Origin: Amycolatopsis sp. NBC_00345
GTDB taxonomy: Bacteria > Actinomycetota > Actinomycetes > Mycobacteriales > Pseudonocardiaceae
Assembly: GCF_036116635.1 (NCBI RefSeq)
Contig: NZ_CP107995.1
Location: 9,176,001-9,240,000, forward strand
DNA length: 64,000 bases
Direction: 5' to 3'
The notes under the pieces are model-generated. The model did no database searches and was not told the origin of the DNA. It was given only the letters and a program-made list of their open reading frames with translations. This document shows, piece by piece, positions 59,533 through 64,000 of the stretch. The translations under genes and the position numbers were made by a program. Each line of letters opens with the position of its first letter. Position 1 is the first letter of the stretch.

Positions 59533-60240
59533 GTGAGCATGGTCCTACTTGCCGAAGACGATCCGGCTATCGCCGAGCCCCTGTCCCGCGCCCTGCAACG
59601 GGAGGGGTACGAGATCGAGGTCGTCACCGACGGTCCGTCGGTACTGGACGCGACGGCCGCCCACCGGGTCGACCTGCTTGTGCTCGACCTCGGCCTGCCC
59701 GGCATGGACGGGCTGGAGGTCTGCCGCCGGCTGCGCGCGAGCGGCACCGAGCTGCCCGTGCTGATGCTCACGGCGCGCACCGACGAGGTCGACTTCGTGG
59801 TCGGCCTCGACGCGGGCGCCGACGACTACGTGGCCAAGCCGTTCCGGCTCGCCGAGCTGCTCGCCCGCATCCGCGCGCTGCTGCGCCGCCGGGTGCCGGA
59901 GGTGCTGGAGGCCGGCGGGGTCCGGATGGACCTCGGCGCCCGGCTGGTCACCGTCGACCTGCACGAGGTGCAGCTGGCGAACAAGGAGTTCGAGCTGCTG
60001 CGGGTGCTGATGACCAGGGCCGGCCAGGTCGTCAGCCGCGACGAGATCCTCGCCGAGGTGTGGAACGACCTGGAGTCGAAGACCTCCAAGACGCTCGACA
60101 TGCACATGTCGTGGCTGCGCCGGAAGCTCGCGATCGCGGCCGACGAGGCGGCGGGCCGTCCCGCGAAGTCCACGCACTCCGACGGCGAGCGGCGGATCGC
60201 GACCGTGCGCGGCGTTGGCTTCCGCTTCAACGTCGAATAG
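59533..60240 (+). CDS. OmpR/PhoB-family response regulator
   Basis: The 235-residue regulator has a receiver domain (LLAEDDPAIAEPLSRAL, phospho-acceptor Asp in LLVLDLGLPGMDGLEV, Lys in YVAKPF) and a winged-helix output domain (LANKEFELLRVLMTRAGQVVSRDEILAEVW, GVGFRFNVE). The start may be the GTG at 59533 or the ATG at 59539. Its partner kinase starts 11 bases after its stop. Confidence 0.92.
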   Translation: MSMVLLAEDDPAIAEPLSRALQREGYEIEVVTDGPSVLDATAAHRVDLLVLDLGLPGMDGLEVCRRLRASGTELPVLMLTARTDEVDFVVGLDAGADDYVAKPFRLAELLARIRALLRRRVPEVLEAGGVRMDLGARLVTVDLHEVQLANKEFELLRVLMTRAGQVVSRDEILAEVWNDLESKTSKTLDMHMSWLRRKLAIAADEAAGRPAKSTHSDGERRIATVRGVGFRFNVE

Positions 60241-60251
60241 CGTCCGGTCCC

Positions 60252-61541
60252 ATGAGCATGCGCCGCCGGATCCTGCTGGCGATCCTGCTCGCCGTCCTGG
60301 TCACGGCGGCGGTGCTGGGCATTCCGCTGGGCGTCACGGCCTGGCGGCTGGTGGAGAACCTGAACCGCGAGAGCCTGGCCGAGCGCGCGCGGAACATCGC
60401 GGCGACGGTGGACACGCAGGTCGCGAACGGCCAGGACATCGACATCGAGCAGTTCCGCGTCGGCGTCCCGCAGGGCGGCCTGCTCACGGTGCGCGGCGAC
60501 GGCCTGATCGAGAAGCACCTCGGCGTCAACCCGGGCCCGGACCCGGTGGTCGAGTCCGTGCCGACGGCCCGCCACGGCTCCGTCATCCTGGCCATCCCGG
60601 GTGGTCCGGTGCGGACGAAGCAGACGCAGGTGACGCTGCTGGTGGTGCTGCTGGTCGTGCTGTCGGTCGGCACCGGCACGGTGGTGGCCACGGTGACGGC
60701 GCGAAGGCTCGCGAAGCCGCTTCGGCACGTCGCGGACCGCGCGTCCCGTCTCGGTGGCGGCGACTTCCGGCCTGACCCTGGCCGTTACCGCGTTGCCGAG
60801 CTGGACATGGTCGCGGAGGCACTGGACACGTCGGGCTCGGCGCTGGCGCAGCTCGTCCAACGGGAGCGCCAGCTCGTCGGCGACGTCTCGCACCAGCTGC
60901 GCAGCCGGCTCACGGCGCTGCAGCTGCGCCTGGAACCGCTGACCATGCACGGGGACCCCGACGTCGTCGAGGAGTCGCGCGCGGCGCAGGAGCAGGCCGA
61001 CCGGCTGGCCGGGGCGCTCGACGAGCTGCTCGCCGCCGCCCGCGCGGCCCGCGAGGTGGACGCCGAGCCCGTGGACCTGCCCGCGACGTTGCCCAAGGTC
61101 GCGGAGGAGTGGCGGCAGCTGCTGCGCGTCGAGGGCCGGAACCTGCGGCTGAAGATCGCCGACGGCCTGATGGCGCGCGCCACGCCTGGGCGGCTGCGCG
61201 AGGTTATCGGGGTGCTGCTGGACAACGCGCTGCGCCACGGCGCCGGCACCGTCACGCTCGCCGCCCGGCGCGGTGACGCCGACGGCACGGTGGTGATCGA
61301 GGTCGGGGACACCGGCTCCGGCGTCCCGGACGGGCTCGCCCCGCACATCTTCGAACGCGGCTTCTCCGGCGGTGGCTCCACCGGCGTCGGCCTGGCGCTG
61401 GCCCGCGCGCTGGTGGAAGCCGACGGCGGCCGGCTGGAGCTGTCCAACAAACGCCCGGCGATCTTCAGCCTGTTCCTCAAGGTGCCGCGCCCTGACGACG
61501 TCGGCCAGGTGCGCTGGCCCGCGGAGCCCGTGCCCCGCTGA
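60252..61541 (+). CDS. OmpR-type sensor histidine kinase
   Basis: The 429-residue kinase has two transmembrane helices (about residues 7-30 and 125-148) around a short extracellular sensor loop of some 95 residues, a HAMP linker, the phospho-acceptor His in GDVSHQLRSRLTALQLRL, and an HATPase domain (LLDNALRHG, VGDTGSGVPDG, STGVGLALARALVEADGG). It works with the preceding regulator. The signal is unknown. A palindromic element begins three bases after its stop. Confidence 0.92.
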   Translation: MSMRRRILLAILLAVLVTAAVLGIPLGVTAWRLVENLNRESLAERARNIAATVDTQVANGQDIDIEQFRVGVPQGGLLTVRGDGLIEKHLGVNPGPDPVVESVPTARHGSVILAIPGGPVRTKQTQVTLLVVLLVVLSVGTGTVVATVTARRLAKPLRHVADRASRLGGGDFRPDPGRYRVAELDMVAEALDTSGSALAQLVQRERQLVGDVSHQLRSRLTALQLRLEPLTMHGDPDVVEESRAAQEQADRLAGALDELLAAARAAREVDAEPVDLPATLPKVAEEWRQLLRVEGRNLRLKIADGLMARATPGRLREVIGVLLDNALRHGAGTVTLAARRGDADGTVVIEVGDTGSGVPDGLAPHIFERGFSGGGSTGVGLALARALVEADGGRLELSNKRPAIFSLFLKVPRPDDVGQVRWPAEPVPR

Positions 61542-61543
61542 GG

Positions 61544-61570
61544 ATGCCCTGAAGGTGGCCTTCAGGGCAT
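61544..61570. repeat. Palindromic element, family 2, short copy 4
   Basis: Twelve-base arms ATGCCCTGAAGG and CCTTCAGGGCAT around TGG: the outer arms of family 2 fused with loss of the centre. It lies between the convergent kinase gene (stop three bases before) and the NmrA-like gene (stop 21 bases after). Confidence 0.9.
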
Positions 61571-61590
61571 GTAGGTGGTGTAACGGCGGA

Positions 61591-62430
61591 TCAGGCGCGC
61601 TGCTCGCGGGCCCAATCGGCGAACGTCAGCGGTGGGCGGCCGAGTAGCCGGGCCACCGTGTCGAACACGACGTCCTCGTTGCCCGCCGACTGGCGCTTCA
61701 GTTCGAAGGAGCCGTCGACGGCCGCGGCGGGCCAGCCCTGGGCGAGCATGCGGGCGCGCGCCGCGTCGTGCGGTTCCTCGATGTAGCGGACCGGACGCCC
61801 GAGCGCTTCGCCGAGGATGGCGACCTGCTGCTCGGCCGTGAGGGCCTCGCCGCCGGTCAGCTCGTACGTCGCGCCTTCGTGGCCGGACGTGGTGAGCACA
61901 AGCGTCGCGACGGCCGCGATGTCGCGGACGTGCACGAGCGCGGACGCCGGGTCGCCTTCGGGCCCGTACACCGCGCCGACGGCCCGGATCGACTGCAGCC
62001 AGCCGCGCCGGTTGTCCATGAACGCGCCGGGACGCAGGATCGTCCACGCCGGACCGGCTTCGCGGATCGCCCGCTCGGCGCGCGCGTGGCCGGTGCTGAT
62101 CGGGTCCGTCTGTCCGAAGTAGACGCCCGTGGTGGACAGCTTCACCAGGTGCGCCGCGCCGGCTTTCGCCGCAGCGGTGGCCAAAGCGGCTTCCTGTGCC
62201 GCGCCGTCGGAGCCGTGGCCGGAGGTGAGCACGAAAACGCGCTCGACGCCGTCGAGCAGGCGGGGCAGCGACGCGGTGTCGTCGAGGTCGCCGCGCACCA
62301 CCTGGGCCCGCGGGTCGATCCGGGCCCGGGACGGGTCGCGGGTCAGCGCGCGGACTTCGGCGCCGGCGTCGAGCAGAGCGGGAACGAGGGAGCGGCCGAT
62401 CTTGCCGGTCGCGCCGAGAACGAGAATCAC
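61591..62430 (-). CDS. NmrA-like NAD(P)-binding protein, copy 2
   Basis: A 279-residue atypical SDR (ILVLGATGKIGRSLVPALLDAG, TRDPSRA loop, HLVKLSTTGVYFG, YELTGGEALT, ending FADWAREQRA). It shares length, motif order and C-terminal ending with the protein at 51539. AAGGAG seven bases before the GTG at 62430 sets the start; the longer open frame upstream is not coding. The 234 bases up to the GtrA gene hold no supported gene. Confidence 0.88.
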   Translation of the reverse strand: MILVLGATGKIGRSLVPALLDAGAEVRALTRDPSRARIDPRAQVVRGDLDDTASLPRLLDGVERVFVLTSGHGSDGAAQEAALATAAAKAGAAHLVKLSTTGVYFGQTDPISTGHARAERAIREAGPAWTILRPGAFMDNRRGWLQSIRAVGAVYGPEGDPASALVHVRDIAAVATLVLTTSGHEGATYELTGGEALTAEQQVAILGEALGRPVRYIEEPHDAARARMLAQGWPAAAVDGSFELKRQSAGNEDVVFDTVARLLGRPPLTFADWAREQRA

Positions 62431-62664
62431 TGAAAACTCCTTGTGCAGGAACGAGAACGCACACACGAGGGCGTGCGGGGGCCACGAGGGTGAAAAGGTT
62501 CCAACCGTCGCCCGGCTACGGGGCGCGGTCCTCTTCGCTCTCGGGAACCACCTCGAATCGTCCCGCCGGCCCCGGTCGAACCCGGGCGGCGTCGCTGTCA
62601 CAGGAGTAGCTGCGGGGCCGACCCTAAACAGGGCCGGGCAACGCGGGCAAGCGCTTTTCGGGCA

Positions 62665-63189
62665 CTACCGGGGCAGGTGGGTGACCTGTTCGCGCCGGCG
62701 CTCGCCGAGGTCGTCCGGGAAGACCCACTTCTTGAAGCCCCAGAACCGGAACACCATCGCGAGCAGCATGCCGATGATCGAGCCGCTGGCGAAGTCCGCG
62801 ACCTCCTGCACCAGCCTGGTCACGTGCGGCACCTCCAGGTGCAGCGCGTAGCGCGACAGGTACAGCGGAATCAGGTTGACCACCACGGCGATGCCGCTGA
62901 TCACGAAGAACAGCGTCGCCTCGTGCGTGCGCTCGCGCCCGCCGCGGGTGCGGAACGACCATTCGCGGTTCAGCACGTACGAGACGATCGTGGCCACGAT
63001 GATCGCGATGGCCTTCGCGGTGGTCGGCTTCGACTCCAGCACGCTGAGCTTGAGCAGGTACCAGACGCCGTTGTCGACGATGAACGTCGTGGCGCCGACC
63101 AGCGCGAACTTCAGCATCTCCCGGTGCTTGATCAGCACCGCGCGCAGTGGCTCCGGCGTGCGGGACAGCACGGTTTCGACAACGGTCAC
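62665..63189 (-). CDS. GtrA-family membrane protein, copy 1
   Basis: A 174-residue protein with four transmembrane helices and the GtrA pattern (LKFALVGATTFIVDNGVWYLL, YVLNREWSFRTRGG, GFKKWVFP). GtrA-like proteins help flip or place polyprenyl-linked sugars in wall polysaccharide assembly. It is a close paralogue of the protein upstream at 63227, 37 bases away. Confidence 0.92.
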   Translation of the reverse strand: MTVVETVLSRTPEPLRAVLIKHREMLKFALVGATTFIVDNGVWYLLKLSVLESKPTTAKAIAIIVATIVSYVLNREWSFRTRGGRERTHEATLFFVISGIAVVVNLIPLYLSRYALHLEVPHVTRLVQEVADFASGSIIGMLLAMVFRFWGFKKWVFPDDLGERRREQVTHLPR

Positions 63190-63226
63190 ACCAGGCAGTC
63201 TAGAGAATCCGAGGTCACCGGCGGCC

Positions 63227-63745
63227 TCAGGCGGCCTTCCTGCCGGTAATGTCCGGATCCCCCGACTGGTCGCCGGAAACCGTCTTCAGCCGCGCGCCCT
63301 CGGTCGGGAAGACCCACTTCTTGAACGCCCACCAGCGGAACAGCGTGCCCAGCAGCGTCCCCAGGATCATGCCGCTGACGAAGTCCGCGACCTCCTGGCC
63401 CAGCAGGGTCAGGTGCGGCTCCTGCAGGTCCAGCATGTAGCGCGAGACCCACTGCGGCAGCGCGTTCAGGCCCAGCGCGACGCCGCTGATGAGGAAGAAC
63501 AGCGCGGCCTCGTGCGCGCGCTCGCGCCCGCCGCGCGTGCGGAAGGACCATTCGCGGTTGGCGACGTAGGAGAAGATCGTCGCGACCAGCACCCCGACGA
63601 TCAGCGCGGTCACGGGGTGTGTCCGGAGCACGGTGAACTTCAGCGCGTACGTGATGGCCGTGGTGATCAGGAAACTGATGCCGCCGACCACGGCGAACCG
63701 CAGCAGCTCACGGTGCTTCGTCAGTAACTCGCGCAGGATCCGCAC
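63227..63745 (-). CDS. GtrA-family membrane protein, copy 2
   Basis: A 172-residue paralogue of the previous protein: LRFAVVGGISFLITTAITYAL, YVANREWSFRTRGGRERAHE, AFKKWVFP and a charged C-terminal tail. The two share the same central sequence SFRTRGGRER and arose by tandem duplication. Ten bases separate it from the stop of the gene upstream, so all three are probably one operon. Confidence 0.92.
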   Translation of the reverse strand: MRILRELLTKHRELLRFAVVGGISFLITTAITYALKFTVLRTHPVTALIVGVLVATIFSYVANREWSFRTRGGRERAHEAALFFLISGVALGLNALPQWVSRYMLDLQEPHLTLLGQEVADFVSGMILGTLLGTLFRWWAFKKWVFPTEGARLKTVSGDQSGDPDITGRKAA

Positions 63746-63755
63746 CTGCGCGACG

Positions 63756-64000
63756 CTACCCCCTCAGCCAGTCGAAAAAGCCGCGGGGCTCGATCGTCGG
63801 CGGGGTCTGGCCCGGTTTGCCGGAGTTGCCCGAACCGGGGTCCGGCGGCGCACTCGTGCTGGTGGAGGGCGTGCCGGGCGCGGCGGTGGTCGTCGGGTCC
63901 GCCGGCTGCGCGGGCGGCGTGCTGCTCGGGCTCGGGTGCTTCTTCGGCTTCGACGGGCTCGTGCTGGTGCCAGGCGAATTCGTCGGTTTCTCCGACGGCT
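63756..64000 (-). CDS. C-terminal part of a Pro/Ser/Thr-rich protein, cut by the window edge
   Basis: The minus-strand frame from the window edge reads a Pro/Ser/Thr/Gly-rich low-complexity tail and ends EPRGFFDWLRG at a TAG (63758-63756). Only about 80 residues are visible. The composition suggests an extracellular or wall-spanning linker at the end of a surface or membrane protein, probably in the same operon as the GtrA genes. Confidence 0.6.
   Translation of the reverse strand, partial: PSEKPTNSPGTSTSPSKPKKHPSPSSTPPAQPADPTTTAAPGTPSTSTSAPPDPGSGNSGKPGQTPPTIEPRGFFDWLRG

Overview
The window is high-GC DNA with GTG and TTG starts, strong AGGAGG-type ribosome sites and GC-rich third codon positions. 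The gene content (MeaB, three-part acyl-CoA carboxylase, class F sortase, TNT toxin, SAV_915, DUF1707, AfsR-type regulator, GtrA) points to a filamentous actinomycete, most likely Pseudonocardiaceae and Amycolatopsis-like. The genus is inference. All assignments come from reading the sequence; no database search was run.

Layout. 0-3 kb: end of methylmalonyl-CoA mutase, its chaperone MeaB, a small membrane protein and an M20 amidohydrolase. 3.2-3.8 kb: a non-coding stretch with a palindromic repeat and a cluster of DnaA-box-like sites. 3.7-9 kb: a GGCT-fold protein, LpdA-type flavoprotein, a cell-surface set (two paralogous secreted proteins, a small membrane protein, a class F sortase) and a two-domain VOC protein ending in a 16-bp tandem array. 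9-14.5 kb: alginate lyase and the glycerol genes glpF-glpK divergent from glpD. 14.5-23 kb: GNAT, NarL-type two-component pair, two DUF1707 proteins, biotinylated acyl-CoA carboxylase alpha chain, SAV_915 protein, a symporter and Maf. 23-28.3 kb: two drug-type MFS exporters with PadR and TetR regulators. 28.3-31 kb: carboxylase epsilon and beta subunits and a GNAT. 31-36.4 kb: a scrambled accessory zone with three tyrosine-recombinase fragments, two of them joined to 5'-truncated genes (FBP-domain protein, cytochrome P450). 36.4-52.4 kb: regulators (MarR, HxlR, AraC/GlxA, TetR, AfsR/BTAD) mostly paired with oxidoreductases or hydrolases. 52.4-64 kb: NlpC/P60 wall hydrolase, BirA, PH-domain protein, HMG-CoA lyase, a TNT toxin-immunity pair, HisN-like phosphatase, an OmpR-type two-component pair, an NmrA-like protein, two GtrA proteins and the end of a Pro/Ser/Thr-rich protein.

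Functional links. Carboxylase alpha, beta and epsilon subunits, biotin ligase, methylmalonyl-CoA mutase with MeaB, and HMG-CoA lyase together cover propionyl-CoA/methylmalonyl-CoA and leucine-type acyl-CoA metabolism, although they are scattered over 55 kb.

The most unusual structure is a pair of palindromic repeat families. Nearly every copy sits where two convergent genes meet. Two copies supply the stop codon of the upstream gene, one pair of copies shows compensatory base changes, and one copy lies in frame inside the AfsR/BTAD regulator and encodes about 15 residues there. Other leads are the DnaA-box cluster, the TNT toxin-immunity pair, twin ECF-like promoters in the sortase region, and the recombinase fragments.
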